DNA of 64,000 nt from Spongilla lacustris (taxonomy: Eukaryota; Porifera; Demospongiae; Spongillida; Spongillidae), in the NCBI GenBank assembly GCA_949361645.1, contig OX442416.1:17488993-17552992 (forward strand). Direction: 5' to 3'. Under the pieces are notes generated by a model. That model saw nothing but the letters and a program-made list of their open reading frames with translations. It did not search any database and was not told the origin of the DNA. Positions 1 through 12,455 of the stretch are shown here, piece after piece (the first letter of the stretch is position 1; every line of letters starts with the position of its first letter). Position numbers and translations under genes: made by a program.

Positions 1-2057
1 TATGTGCGATTGCATTCAGACAGGTTCTAATGCCGTCTGTGGATGGTTAGATGGCGATTTCGCCATTACTCCATTACCACAAGACCACAATGACACTCAA
101 GTACTCTCATTTCCAACATATATGTGCAGCTTTGTAACTGCAGTGACTCTGATTTGTGCAATGTCACAGGTCAGTATGAAGGAAAGGTTACCACATATCC
201 TGGTGGGACTGTGAGACTTAATGTTACCTCAGTAGATGTTGGAAAGAACCTTTCACCCAGTGTGATATATGCATCAATTAGCACAAATGGTGACACCACT
301 AGAACAATAGCACTTGGACCTGGGCAAGAAGCTCAGTGGATAGGAACAGTATGTGGTACAATAGAGTACCAAATCTATGGACAAGAAATGGCTTCCCTCA
401 ATCTGGTTCTGTCCACATATCCTGGTAGTTTCCCAACAGTCATTGAGGTGGAACTGTTACCATGTGAACCAGGGTTCATATACATGTCACATTCTTCAAT
501 GTGTGACTGTTCTCCATTTCTCAGATCACATGGAGTTGTCTGTGATGCATCAGATGGTACTGTGATTATTAGCAAAAATACATGTAACTGGATTGGTGTG
601 TACAATAACTCTCTTCCAGCACTGGCTTCATTCTGTCCTTTGGAATACTGCAATAGTATAATCAGTAAGCTATCTCTAGGTAGGCATGGGGACTTGTGCA
701 GTGGAGGGCGTACTGGCATTATTTGTGGTCATTGCCATGGTAACTACAGTGTGATCTTTGGTTCTTCCCAGTGCCAGGTGTGCTCAGATATGTGGCTGAG
801 CACACTAGTGATGTTTGCAGTGCTGGGTGTCTTACTGGTGGCAACACTGTTCTTCCTCAACCTCACTGTAACACAAGGCACACTCTATGGGCTCATCTTC
901 TATGCCAACATTATTCAAGTCAATACTTCAATATTCTTCAGCCAAACCACTTTGAGACCATTGCAGGTGATTGTGTCCCTTGTGAACCTTGACCTTGGGC
1001 TCCCTCTGTGTTTCTATGATGGTATGGATGATGCTGACAAGGCTGGCCTTCAGTTTGTGTTCCCAGCCTACCTCCTCATCCTCACCATGACAGTCATTGT
1101 GCTCTGCCACTACTGTCTTCAGAGATCTCAAACCTCCTCCACTAGTTCCTGTTGGTATAGATTTCCCATCATCATAGGACAAAGTCACTCAGAGCAGTTG
1201 GTGTCCTATCTACTCTCATCTACTTGTCATATTCCAAGCTGTTGAGAACTGTCATTGATGTTCTCACATATTCCACAGTTCACCTGCCCACTGGTGACAT
1301 GTATGTCTGGTTCTATGATGGAAATGTGGAATACCTTTGTGGAAAACATATTATTATATTTGTGGCTGCCATGGTGACATGTGTCTTGTTCCTCCTCCCC
1401 TATACCTTTGCCCTCACTTTCATTCCAATCATTGAAAAGTACAGTGAACACAACAGGCTGTTCAACTATCTCCACAAGAAGGCCAATCAGATCAAACCAA
1501 TGAATGATGCCCACTATGCCCCCTATAAGGGGGAGTGGCGATGGTGGCTGGGAGCAAGGCTTTGGCTTCTAGTTATGATGTACAGTTTAAATCCAGTGTA
1601 TAGTTCTGACAAGCCATCTCTGCTTCTGTCCATTCAGGCTACTTTGGTGATCTTGTTCTTAGTAGTACAGGCAAGAATAGAGCCATTTGGACAGTCACTT
1701 CAAATGTCAGATAAATCTAAAAGATTTACCAACATTTACAATCAGTTCTATAATAGTCTTGACCTGTTTTACCTCCTCAACTATATTGTACTAGCTCTGT
1801 CAATGTCTTACATTCTAGACCAAAGTTCAGGCCAAACACAGCCCATTGTGGTATGCGTTGGTGTTTTGGTGGGTATGTATGTAGTGGTGGTGATGGTGAC
1901 TGTCTTGTACCATCTCATTGTGGCCATCGTCAAGGCTTGTGAGATATATGACAGAGCCAGAGAGAAAGTTGATGGATTATTTAAAAGGAAATATGAATTA
2001 ATGGTTCCTAACGAGCTGGATGACCCCACCACCAATACTGTCGGAACCACTGTGTGA
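1..2057 (+). pseudogene. Cys-rich multi-pass membrane protein, 5' partial, two frame breaks
   Basis: The reading frame enters from outside the window, shifts near 121-126 and again near 1201-1203, and stops at 2055-2057. The first ~240 residues form a Cys-rich, N-glycosylatable ectodomain that ends in a CGHCHGNYSVIFGSSQCQVC motif near 725-780. About eight hydrophobic segments follow: MWLSTLVMFAVLGVLLV, GTLYGLIFYANIIQ, FVFPAYLLILTMTVIVL, IIIFVAAMVTCVLFLLPY, WWLGARLWLLVMMY, LLLSIQATLVILFLVV, LDLFYLLNYIVLALSM and VVCVGVLVGMYVVVVMV. Ectodomain plus polytopic C-terminus matches a family I associate with sponge gene models; its function is unknown. At 1201-1203 the frame-1 stretch SEQLV meets frame-3 LSTLIYLSYSKLL with one base too few, consistent with a 1-nt deletion or a sequencing error. 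The break near 122 could instead be an intron acceptor (tgtgcag, ending at 129). Calling it a pseudogene is therefore provisional. Confidence 0.6.
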
Positions 2058-2479
2058 AGATTAAAATGCTGCAGTACAGAATGCCTGCCCCCTGCTCAAG
2101 CCTGTGTATGCCTATGGTGTCATGATTTCAGACATTGGTAGTAGGCTCTGGAAGTAGTTGCTGTGTTGTGTTGTAGTCATAGTGTGCATCATGTGACACT
2201 GGCACCAATTGGGTCTGGGGGAGTAGCAGTAAAAATGTAATATTAATTAATGATGCGATAATACATTGCACATTTTAAAAAAATGACTGACCTTTCCAGG
2301 GATGACAACTGTATAGCACCGCAATGATACTCTCAAATCGGTAAACGTGATGGGCTAAACAAGCGTATGGCAACAGATTTTAGCCCCCTACTAAAAATGT
2401 CTTTACCAGATATCACAGCCTTCGATACGCATGCATGAATCGATTAAGCTACCAGGCTGGGGTAGGCTCTCCTCTTTCT
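2058..2479. other. intergenic, no gene seen
   Basis: This stretch lies between the membrane-protein stop and the first MITE remnant. It is AT-rich around 2235-2290. I see no open frame, RNA gene or AATAAA signal. Confidence 0.5.
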
Positions 2480-2564
2480 TAGTCTCATACCCAGACGTAA
2501 CAATGATCATCGTTTGCACACTTGGGCTGTTTGTAATCCATCCGCTGTTGCGAACGGGTCTGGG
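2480..2564. mobile_element. decayed TAGTCT-family MITE
   Basis: The left end TAGTCTCATACCCAGAC and the inner text ttgtaatccatccgctg match the intact 107-bp MITE at 62897-63003. The right end has decayed to GGGTCTGGGAGG. No target duplication is visible here. Confidence 0.45.
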
Positions 2565-2596
2565 AGGAGTGAAGCAATATTGCTTCACTCCCCCCA
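2561..2596. repeat. hairpin, 26-nt perfect palindrome core
   Basis: Bases 2566-2591 are a perfect palindrome with half-site ggagtgaagcaat. The stem extends with one mismatch to 2561-2596. It adjoins the MITE remnant and lies 3' of the separase exons on the minus strand. Confidence 0.8.
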
Positions 2597-2650
2597 CCCA
2601 TTGACTCCTACCATGCTCACATCCACACCCCTTGGCCCCTCCCACCCCCA

Positions 2651-2792
2651 CTCACGGTCAGCCTCCCACTCACCTCGCCCTTGGCCACACACCCTTGGCC
2701 CACTCACGGTCAGCCTCCCACCTATAGCTACCTCGCCCTTGGCCACACCCCTTGGCCCATCCCATCCCCATGCACTCACGGTCAGCCTCCCA
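2651..2792. repeat. tandem repeat triplicating a splice donor
   Basis: The 18-nt word ctcacggtcagcctccca occurs at 2651-2668, 2703-2720 and 2775-2792, each time with the same flanking Ccttggccacac-type text. On the minus strand the word reads as the end of the separase catalytic-Cys exon plus its donor (ctgacc|gtgagt). The exon end and the start of its intron have therefore been copied in tandem. Confidence 0.75.
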
Positions 2793-4552
2793 GAGCTGCA
2801 TCCCATCAGCACAGAGGCAGCCTTACAGTGCACCAGGTGGAGCTGGTCTGCACTGAGGTACTTCCCTCCACTACCATGTCCACAATAGCTGTAAGGGACA
2901 GGGGGTGGGGCACATGGATGAACGAGCCACGCCCCCTAATCAGGCCACACCCACCACAGCCTTACATGTACAGCTGGTGCTGCTCCAGGGCCAACTTCAA
3001 ATCCTTATCGCTAGGCTCCTCCCCCACAAGCCCCTCCCACCCAGGCTGCCTGTTAAACCACTCAAAGCACTTCTCTGTCTTTGGAAGGTTCTTCTCGGGG
3101 TTGAGGACATAGAAGGTGCTCAGAGGGTTAACCAGACCACACCCATCGTGTCCCAGCTGTGTAGAGATACATGTAATATATACAAACACAATAACAGAAC
3201 ATCCATAACATCCCACACGTTAGCAACAATAGCAGAACTGTTAGAAAAAGTCTATGTCATATGCTCCACCCCTCTGCCTCAACGTGATAAACAGGTGCCC
3301 AGTCTCCCCACAATGAACAAATTCTTCATTCCTCCCAACATAACAAATTTTAATGAACGGAAAGGGTGTGGCTTGCCACAAGGACAGTCGGTGGTGGGAG
3401 GGGACACGGCCTGACTGATAGGCCTGATATCGAGTAGGAAAGATACGTGAGAGGTACAAGGGTCAATACACACTTACCACAGGTGTACAAGTACATGTAC
3501 ATGTATACACTGTAATGTCAAATTACCATCCTACAATGGGACTCATATCGAACATACAAGTGAGGTACAAATAAATGCAAACACGTACACATATGTATAT
3601 GCACGTGCAATACATAACTGATTTAGTCATACTCCACAACATGTACATGTACAAATACATACAGGGCGGTTGTCAATGTGGCACAGCCCTTGTGTACGTG
3701 TATGCACAATACAGACATACATGTACATCTAATGACCATCAGTACTGTATAGTGCCCGCTCGGGAAAAGTAACACCTCGCAGATCGGGAAAATAAGGCAT
3801 ATTCATCGGGAGTTAGGAAAACTGTTGGTGTACTTTGCCAAGGGGCGAGCTACCCCATTAATTGAATTCATCCTTACCTCTATAGCTACATGTACAAGTA
3901 CAGCGCAACTGTTGGTGTACTTAGCAAACCCACCTGTGGTTGACCTCTCTACAGCGCTTCGTAATCCGCCCCCTTCTCTGCATCCTGCCTACCTGTACTT
4001 CTTACCGGACGGTATTCAGTACTATAATGATGCAAGCACGACAACAAGAGTCAAGACTTCTATTTTGGAGTGATACATATTATATATGTATACGTAGCAT
4101 AGATAACGGTTTTAATAAGTTACTAGTAATCCATTATAAAATCATACATTACAGCTTACATGTATTTCTGAATTGTAAGTTAGCAAAGTTAATCAGTTTA
4201 ACCTTTTCACAGTATTGTGTACCGTTCATGTGGTACTACAGACACAATACAGACATATGTGTACAAATATACACAGTGTGGTATTCCCTCAATACCATCA
4301 CTACTATGGTACCTGTTTCTTCTGTGCAGCTGTCAGTGGGTCATCTGCCACCTCCCCTAGCAACAAGCACACCTCCTCCTGGGACAGGCAGCCCCAGGTC
4401 TCTACTAGAAGCTCCACCCACTTCCTGTCCACGCCCTCCTTCAGTTTCTTGCACACTTGGTCCACCACGAATGTCCTGTCATCAGAGGCCTTTCCCACCA
4501 ACAGACACTTCCAGTGGCCTAGCCAACAGTCCTCCAAGTCTCCACAGAGGGT
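2780..4552 (-). pseudogene. separase (peptidase C50) gene fragment, three exons
   Basis: Three minus-strand blocks with GT..AG borders encode separase protease sequence. Block 4552-4313 contains LEDCWLGHWKCLLVG, matching the region upstream of the catalytic domain in known separases. Block 3156-2966 contains STFYVLNPEKNL and WEGLVGEEPSDKDLK. Block 2888-2780, after a 77-nt intron (2965-2889), contains YIYCGHGSGG with the catalytic His and VLMGCSSGRL with the catalytic Cys. Phases join exactly between the last two blocks. Separase is the cohesin-cleaving Cys protease of anaphase. About 70 residues expected between blocks one and two (including the PWES-type motif) and the C-terminal ~100 residues (NLWDVTD-type motif) were not found, and a large transposon starts 98 bp upstream of the first block. 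It is probably a fragment or pseudogene, unless missing exons escaped me. Confidence 0.8.
3220..4312. other. non-coding stretch inside the separase fragment
   Basis: This interval should hold at least one separase exon, but none was recognised on the minus strand. It carries several acatgtacatgt runs (3490-3505, 3638-3655) and short low-complexity segments. A 72-codon open frame at 3459-3241 (minus) shows no family resemblance. Confidence 0.5.
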
Positions 4553-4650
4553 CTAAAACCATGAAGGGGTGGGGTAAGGGGTGTGGTAAGGGGTGGAGCA
4601 GTCATCCATATGTACAACACTACAACATGCACTCATGCATGCACATATAC

Positions 4651-6655
4651 CCGGGTGTCCACGAAAGAACGCAATGCTTTTGAACGGGAATAACTTTTGT
4701 TAGGAATACGAAAAAAATCTAATATTTAGAAACTAACAACTTGAGGTTAGGCAAATGTGTTTACATCATTTTATTTACAAGTTATTAACAATGCTTAATT
4801 AACTTTAATAAACACAACAAATTAACAACTTTAAAAGTGAAACCATGTTTAGACACACGTTTCGAAGCCAAAATCAAAATGATCATATTTTTATCACCTT
4901 TTAAACTGAAAGTAAGAGGCAACAACTATTTCACCACGGTTACGCATGCGCACTCGTTACACTTCGTTGCATACGCTCGTCCCGTTCCGAGACTAGTGAC
5001 GCACCATTAAAGCACCATATTAGCTCCACCCCTTCAACTTGCATATTATCACGTGCCACTGAGCCCCACCCCCTCGAATTGCTTAATTTTTAGCATCCTT
5101 GTGAAATCATAGATACTACCGTACCTGCGGCTGCTTATCTCTCGCTTTTAGAAATGAACTAGCCGTATTACTATCTCTTCGTAAAAGAAAACATACACCC
5201 GCCGTAGGTCATTCATACGGGCGGTGCGCACCAATTAGCGTTCTTGCTATGTGTTGTGGACGAGATCGAGATTGTCATTCGCCTTACGTTATACAAAACC
5301 ACACTGGAGAATGTCTTCGATGCAAATGGTTAGTGAGTTAAAGGCACGAACGACTGGGTACCTATTGGCATACAATGTACGCACGGCCTACGGGTACACG
5401 CACACATTGGTGCAGTCCGTGCATCAAGCAAACTATACATCCTTTCAGCTAGCTCTAACTGGTATATGCCCGTAACACTAGAGAAGCCGCGTGTATACTG
5501 CCTACAGTACCTACTAATATTGAAGCCTAAAGCTTAATTCTTAGTGTGCTATTTAGTTACCGATGTGTGTGTGTGTGAAAAAAAGTGCCGAACTGTTTGA
5601 GCATTCTTTTCAACAGTATTCAATGTCATAGGAACTGTAGATATGGCTCTCAACCGGTGTGTATGTGTATTTGTGAGTCATGGTGACTTCTGTTCAAATC
5701 TGTGATGTGTGCTGAGACCAAGTCTAATCAGTTTTAAAACCAACGTTGTTCATTAAGAAAGAGAGTGAGCAGTTTTACCGACATCAGGATGCCTCTTTAG
5801 CGCTTACAACTGGGCATGACTTGTAAAACAATACCACCTAATTCTCAGATCTAAATGTAATGTTGAGATGATCTTCAAGTGTCAGTGAATTCTGACTTGG
5901 GCAAATTTATACTGTTTGTAAAAAAAAAAATTTGGTGTTGTAGGTGGGTGGTTGAGTAGCTTTTTTAAACATTCACATGCTTCCTGTTAGAGCTTAGTAT
6001 TTTAATACAATTCATTTGCGTGTTTCCAAAGTATTATTCTCATGCAATGAAAGCAATCTGCTTAGATGCCTGTTTGTCACTAAAGAGCATGTCACTTTGT
6101 CATGGAAGGATGAGACAACAACTTCACTCACAAAATATAGTTGTTAAAAACCCATGTTTGGTACTTTTGTTACTTTCTACTGTGTGGTTGTCCAATCCAT
6201 AATTCTCACCCAGTGAGGTTACCCTACCCATCACCTAAATACTGATGCAACACTGGAAAATACCTAGTAACCAGATTAAACCTTCAGGCTTCCAAATATG
6301 TTTTACCCATCACATTCTCACAGCAACAGGGCAATACTTTTTAAATTCATACCAACTAGTTACCTCTCTTCCAGCAGTTGTTTGAACAAATACAATATTT
6401 ATCCTCCGGGATACTCAAGGCTTTTGAACCAACACACATGTATCACATACCAACAACCTAAATATGTATTGAATGTAATTGATCGTAATCCCATTTCTGA
6501 CACTCTTACTAGTGCCTTAATAGAACAAACCCACTTCATACATGCATGCATGCAGCTACACAAATTTACATGCCATATCAAAACACCTACCATATTGTCA
6601 CACCCCACCCAAATATCAAATAATTTCTGAATAACCATAACATTACATCCTAACA
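4651..6655 (+). repeat. left terminal inverted repeat of copy 1
   Basis: It matches 12455-14471 in reverse complement along its length. Matching landmarks include gcaattcgagggggtgggg, tttcacaaggat and the terminal tccacgaaagaacgcaatg. Short open frames inside (for example 5251-5475) recur in all four TIRs but are interrupted differently, so I do not treat them as genes. Confidence 0.8.
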
Positions 6656-6917
6656 CACACACTCAAACACAAAATCAAACACAAACAACACACATACATG
6701 CACCCACACATCACACACAAATGCGTACACATCACACACAAATGCGTACACACACACACAAACAAAAATACACACAAACACACACACAAACACAAACACA
6801 CACACAAACACAAACACACACAAACACATACACACACAAACAAAAACACACACAAACACACACACACACAAACACAAACACACAAACACACACACACAAA
6901 CACAAACACACACACAA

Positions 6918-6948
<31 letters not shown>

Positions 6949-7260
6949 CAAACAATAGATACTCCAAAACCTAAAGGCTTTCAAACCAACACACACATCA
7001 CATACCAACAACCTAAATGTAATACTTTGTCATAATTTCAATGTAATTGATTATAATCCCATTCCTGACTTAAACGTGCACTCTTATTAGTGTCTGATGC
7101 AGTGTCTTAAGAATGAACCCACTTGATATACATGCATTGCTGCTATGCAAATTCACATGCCATATTAATCATCTCAAAACACCTACCACATTGTCACACC
7201 CCATGCAATAAAATATTCTGAATAACCTTGAAATGTTACATCCTTACACAGGTTGTGACC
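6656..7260. repeat. left subterminal tandem units with (CA)n
   Basis: Two units, each with a CA-rich microsatellite (6690-6955), the text aactcaaggc or its variant, aacctaaatgtaatac, gtctgatgcagtgtcttaa and ttgtcacacccca. They are the inverted counterparts of the units at 11150-12455. Confidence 0.75.
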
Positions 7261-9830
7261 TCGCATAACAATAGCATTATTTTATATTTCTTTATTACAT
7301 GCAAGTATGATATGACAGTGCACTACATGACTGTACTACAGATTTACAGATTATAAACAACGTACAATGTCTATAGCATACTGTCCTCCCCCTCGGAGCA
7401 CTACTTTATTATGCATGGTCCCTTGTGAGAGATGTTGTTTAAAATGCAAAGTGTGCTCATTACAAAAGTTTTGTAGGAGCACGATTTGGCTGTTTTATAA
7501 AAGCATTATTTTGACTAAGGGCTAAGATTGGGACTGTGTTACATTTTCCGCTGTGGGGATGCAAAATAGAGTTTGTGATATTTGTTAAAGCCTAGCTGGA
7601 GTATTTGTTCAGATGAGTGGATTGCCAGATATGATGTTCCTAGTTAAGACTCTGACTGATAAGCATTCATTGTGATTTTTCAATGACTGTTGGGGGATAA
7701 AAACTTAGTGGCATTGCACCGAACATCTGCACATTTTTGATGAACATGAAGGACCCTGTGCATGTAACATTTACATACAAAGATTGGGAAGTTATATGTT
7801 GCCCTGTTATTGTGAGGAAATTTTTTAAAGTACGCATTGCTGGAAAGTTACTTGCTGAATAACTTATGGTATGTACACATGACACTGTAATGAATACAGG
7901 ACGTCCCAAACATAGCATTATTTTACACTATGATTGTGGTGTTGCCCTGTTGTTGTCAGTTATTATTAACATACAACTATAATTACAGTACTTGTCCCTA
8001 CCTGATCATGAAAGTGTGTGGATTTCAGACCTTTACTTGTGTTTTGCATTCCCTAATTGTTTGTGCACAGCTGTCTATAGCTAAAGTGATAAATTGGAAT
8101 GATACTGGCGTTGTAAACCTGTAAGATATCAAGTTTGGTGTTAGATATTGTCCTGTTGTATGTCAGTGCCATGGGTGATTGGATTACTATGGAAAGCATA
8201 ACTAGAGATTTTTACAAATGAACTTTAGTGTAGCCTTGTGGTTTGTGAAATTGGGAAGGGCAGTTGTTTATTTGGGAGTCTGTTGGTGTAATGGTATTGT
8301 GCGTCGGTGCTAATTCTTGGTAAAAGTATGGAGGTTTTGAACGGTGTGGTTATAACACACTATATGCTGCTTGGCACATGAATTTTTGTACAGGCAAATT
8401 GTATGCCATTTTAATACTTGCACATGATGGGAAATTTACTGTACATTAGTTGTTATGGAAAACCAAAATTGTCTTGCTTGTGGGTTACAAACTCCACTAC
8501 ACCAGACACCTGTAAGAATAAGCATGTGAGTCCACATTGGAATATGTAAATTTTCTGGACTGCCGTCATTTGGCTTGAGAATGTGGTAGGGGTTACATTT
8601 GTTGGGTTTTGAAAAGTATGTTAGTTGTTTGAAAAGCCTCAGGTAGGTTTTTAGAAGGCACTTATCTGACACCTTTAAGAGTATGTATGTGAGTCAAGAG
8701 TTGAAGGTGTGAAATGGAATTTAACATGGGTATAGCCGACTGGATTGCCAGCCCTATCGTTATGTGAATTATTCATAATGCCGTTTTAGTCGAATAAGAC
8801 CTTTACTTTTATTTCCTGAATCTATCATGTTAGTAGAGAGTTAAGCTAAATCAGAGTACAATGATGATAAGGTGAGAAATGTAATTGAAATTGATTTAAG
8901 TCTGAAAGGTCTATACTGTGAGGATATCATGGTAGTTTGTGTGCCTGACTACTTTTGAAACAGCTGAAAATGACATACACATGTGTCTACCGGTATGAAA
9001 TAAATTATGCATCTGACATGCATTAGCATATGAATTACTTTAAGCACTCCTCCAGACCCCTGAGGCTGTACGTGTGTGTTTAGGATCTCCCTGAAAGTGT
9101 GTAGAAATAGGATTCCTGTAGGGTTTTTTTGGCACTTCCTTTGTGATGAGATTGGTGTGGGATATAGATTTCACTAGATGGTTAGCATTTGTATACAAAT
9201 GACTGTAATGTATGTATTAGTCTTTTTGAAACCTATAGTGGGTAAAATAGGCAGTACATCTTGCACAGGAAGGTTATAAAATTGACTACAGCTGCATAAA
9301 ACTGAAGGTTAAATCTTTCTTGTGTGAGATGTGATTGGTGATAACTTATAAAGCAATGCCATTTGATCAAACAACTCAAAGAGCACACAGTGTACATGTA
9401 GGTCCTGGCAGGAAAGTCATTTGATACTACCTACATATGAAGATCGGGGCTAAGGAGGTATTGCCTTACTGCTGGGAAGAAGGGTTTTGTATGGGTTGTT
9501 TTGAGAAAGCCAGCTGAATTATTATAATTAGCATTCACTAAGGGTGGCTAGACATTCTGTCTGAATCATAATTAAGGCATTGTTGTACTGTTTATGAGTA
9601 TCAGAGTATGTATTGAGTCAAATAATCGATGAGCATATTTGTCCTTGGAGAAGAGTACATGTAGAAGGAAGGGTTGGTATGTAGACTGCGATTAAGGATC
9701 ACTTTTAGAATGGATTTTTGTCTCCTAACCAATGAAAATGCATGGATAGAATTAGTTAACCAATAAGAAAGCAGGGATAGTTGTCCAATGCAAGTGCAGG
9801 GATTGCTATCCAATCAAAATGTACCTAAAA
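7261..9830. other. element interior, non-coding
   Basis: About 2.5 kb without a convincing gene. The same DNA occurs inverted in copy 2 (about 19480-22030), with scattered substitutions and small indels that do not respect any reading frame. Confidence 0.55.
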
Positions 9831-9832
9831 AG

Positions 9833-9840
9833 TATAAATA
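9833..9840 (+). promoter_or_regulatory. candidate TATA box of the transposase gene
   Basis: TATAAATA lies 42 bp before the ATG at 9882. Its position between the ATGs at 9819 and 9882 argues for the second as the real start. Confidence 0.4.
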
Positions 9841-9881
9841 CTGAAAGATTAAGGGGGTATACATTTCCACTATGCTTGAAA

Positions 9882-10969
9882 ATGCCACGAGTACCAAGAC
9901 TGTCAATTGAACAAAGAGTTGCCATTGTGAGGCTGTACTTTTCTAATGGAAAGAATGCCTATCTTACTGTAAGCTTGTTCCGGAGGGAGTACACTAATTA
10001 CAGGACACTATGCAGTAGCACAGTTCTGAGGGTGGTATCCAAATTTGTGGAGCATGGCACAGTGCAGGATAGGCTGAAAACAAAGTGTGAAAGAAAGAAA
10101 ACTGTTCAGGTGCCAAGGAATGTTGGCATCATTGCTCAGAAAATGCGACAGACCCCAACTATGAGCATAAGAAGACTCCATCTAGGGACAGGATTGAGAC
10201 GATCTAGTGTACAGAAGATGCTTAGGAAGACCCTGAAGATGAAGGCCTATAGGCGGCCTCTAGTACAGGCTCTATTGCCGGGTGACATTGACAAGAGAGT
10301 CAAGTGGGCAGAAGATTACCTTGAAGCAGCTGAGAGGGACTTCACCTACCCTGACTACATCCTGTGGACGGATGAAGCAATCTTCCACTTGGATGGACAT
10401 GTTAACAGGCATAATGCTGTCATATGGTCAGTCCAGAACCCACATGCTTTTATGGAATGCAGCAATCAGAAGAAGGCTGTTGTGATGGTCTGGGCTGGGC
10501 TGATCAAAGACCATATCATTGGCCCCTTCTTCATCAATGGAAGTGTCACAGGGCAAGTGTACCTTCAGCTACTACAGCAGAGGGTATGGCCAGCCCTGCA
10601 AGCTATCATGGGGGAAGAGGAAGAATTTGTTGTTTTCCAGCATGATGGAGCCTCAGCTCATTATGAAACCGTGTTAGAGCCTGGTTGGATGGAAAGCTGG
10701 ACCACAGATGGATGGGCAGAGGGGGACCCATACCATGGCCAGCACGAAGTCCTGATCTATCTCCATTGGACTTCTGGCTATGGGGCTACCTGAAAAACAA
10801 AGTGTATGCAAATGCAGTGACAACATTGGACGAGCTAAGACAGGCTATAATTGATGAGATGCAGGCCATTCCAGCCACTATGGTCCACAGTGCGACACTG
10901 GGGGTAGTGAGAAAGGCAGGGTTACTGCTCTCAATTGATGGGCTGCAGTTAGGATCACGACATAATTGA
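9882..10969 (+). pseudogene. DD41D Tc1/mariner-type transposase, one frameshift
   Basis: A single open frame from MPRVPRLSIEQR to near 10668, then a -1 shift into the frame ending at 10969. The N-terminus has a helix-turn-helix region (IEQRVAIVRLYFSNGKNAY) and a second one near MSIRRLH. The catalytic triad is D in ILWTDEAIFHLDG, D in VVFQHDGAS and D in SPDLSPLDFWLWGYLK. Comparison with copy 2 gives 41 residues between the last two, the spacing of the DD41D group. Copy 1 reads gaaaccgtg where copy 2 reads gaaacccgtg, so one C has been lost and the frame breaks just after the second Asp. It would cut and paste the surrounding element in trans. An upstream in-frame ATG at 9819 is possible but lies before the TATA-like box. 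Confidence 0.85.
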
Positions 10970-11139
10970 CATTACTAACCTCGATAACATTGTACATGTA
11001 CCTGTTTCGTCTCATAATGTTATTATACTTCTCAGTGTGGTTGAATGCACACAGTAGTGCTATATCGTACTGCTAGAAAAATTCTGATAAACACCTTGAT
11101 TATTATGTTAAGTGAAATTAAAATACAGTGGATGGCTAG

Positions 11140-12455
11140 GAAATACAGCGATTTTGAATTTGTGTGTGTTTTTGTGTGTGTGTTTGTGTGTGTGTTTTTG
11201 TGTGTGTGTTTGTGTGTGTGTTTTTGTGTGCGTATGTATGTGTGTGTATGTGTGTGTAAGGATGTAAAGTTTTAAGGTTATTCAGAATAATTTTTATTTA
11301 TTTCTGCATGGGGATAAGCTATCGCGTAGCTGCATGCATGCATGTAACAAGTGAGTTTGTTCTTTTAAGACACTGCATCAGACACTAGTAAGTGTACGTT
11401 AAAATCAGGAATGGGATTATAATCCATTACATTTAAACTATGGCAAAGTATTACGTTTAGGTTGTTGGTATGTGATGTGTGTTGAGTTTTTGGAGTATCC
11501 AATGTTTATGTGTGTGTGTTTGTGTTTGTGTGTGTTTGTGTTTGTGTGTGTTTGTATATGTGTGTGTATGTGTGTGTAAGGATGTAATGTTAAAAGGTTA
11601 TTCAGAATAATTTTTATTTATTTTTGCATGGGGTGTGACAATGTCATTAGCTATAGCGTAGCTGCATGCATGCATGCATGTATCAGGTGGTTTGTTCTTT
11701 TAAGACACTGCATCAGACACTAGTAAGAGTGTATGTTAAAGTCAGGAATGGGATTATAATCAATTACATTCAAACTATGGCAAAATATTACATTTAGGTT
11801 GTTCGAAAGCCTTGAGTTTTTGGAGTATCCATTGTTTGTGTGTGTGTGTGTTTGTGTGTGTGTTTGCATGTGTGTTTGTGTGTGTGTTTGTAGTGTTTGT
11901 GTTTGTATTTGTGTGTGTGTGTGTGTTTAATTTGATGTGTGGGTGCATGTGTGTTTGTGTGTTATGTGGTTGTGTGTATTTTTTATGTGTTTGTGTTTTT
12001 GTGTTTGTGCGTGTGCATGTGTGTGTAAGGATGTAATATTATGGTTATTCAATAATTATTTTTAATAATTAAGATGGGTGTGACAATATGGTACATGTTT
12101 TGAGATGATTAATATGGCATGTGAATATGCGTAGCTGCATGCATGCACACATGCATCTATCAAGTGGGTTCGTTTAAGTCAGTAATGCGATTATAACAGA
12201 CTATTGCAAAGTATTACATTTAGGTTGTTGGTATGTGATGTGTGTGTTGGTTCGAAAGCCTTCAGTTTTTGGAATATCCATTCTTTGTGTGTGTGTATGT
12301 GTGTGTGTTTTTGTTTGTGTGTTTATGTGTGTATGTCTATGTGTGTGCATTTGTGTGTGTTGTGTGTAATGTGAGGGTGCTTGTGTGTTTTTGTATGTTG
12401 TGTATTTGTGTGTGTTTTAGTTTGCATGTGTGTGTTTGTGTGCGTGTGTGTACGT
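11140..12455. repeat. right subterminal tandem array, four units
   Basis: Four units of roughly 300-450 bp. Each holds a GT microsatellite followed by ggatgtaat, ttattcag, tgtgacaat, gctgcatgcatg, aagacactgcatcagacact and ttaggttgttggtatgtg. Landmarks recur near 11311, 11635, 12085 and 12510. Open frames here are microsatellite artefacts rich in Val and Cys. Confidence 0.75.

Noticed and set aside
3241..3459. Minus-strand 72-codon frame as the missing separase exon
   Set aside because: It lacks the expected LDKxxQxLPWES-type motif and has no suitable splice borders in phase.
5251..5475. Conserved 60-75-codon frame present in all four TIRs of the giant elements
   Set aside because: Conservation follows from the TIR itself; frames differ in length and start between copies and no protein feature is visible.
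6643..7035. Long open frames on both strands encoding Val/Cys or Thr/His runs
   Set aside because: They are translations of CA/GT microsatellites; every frame is open because the repeat lacks stops.
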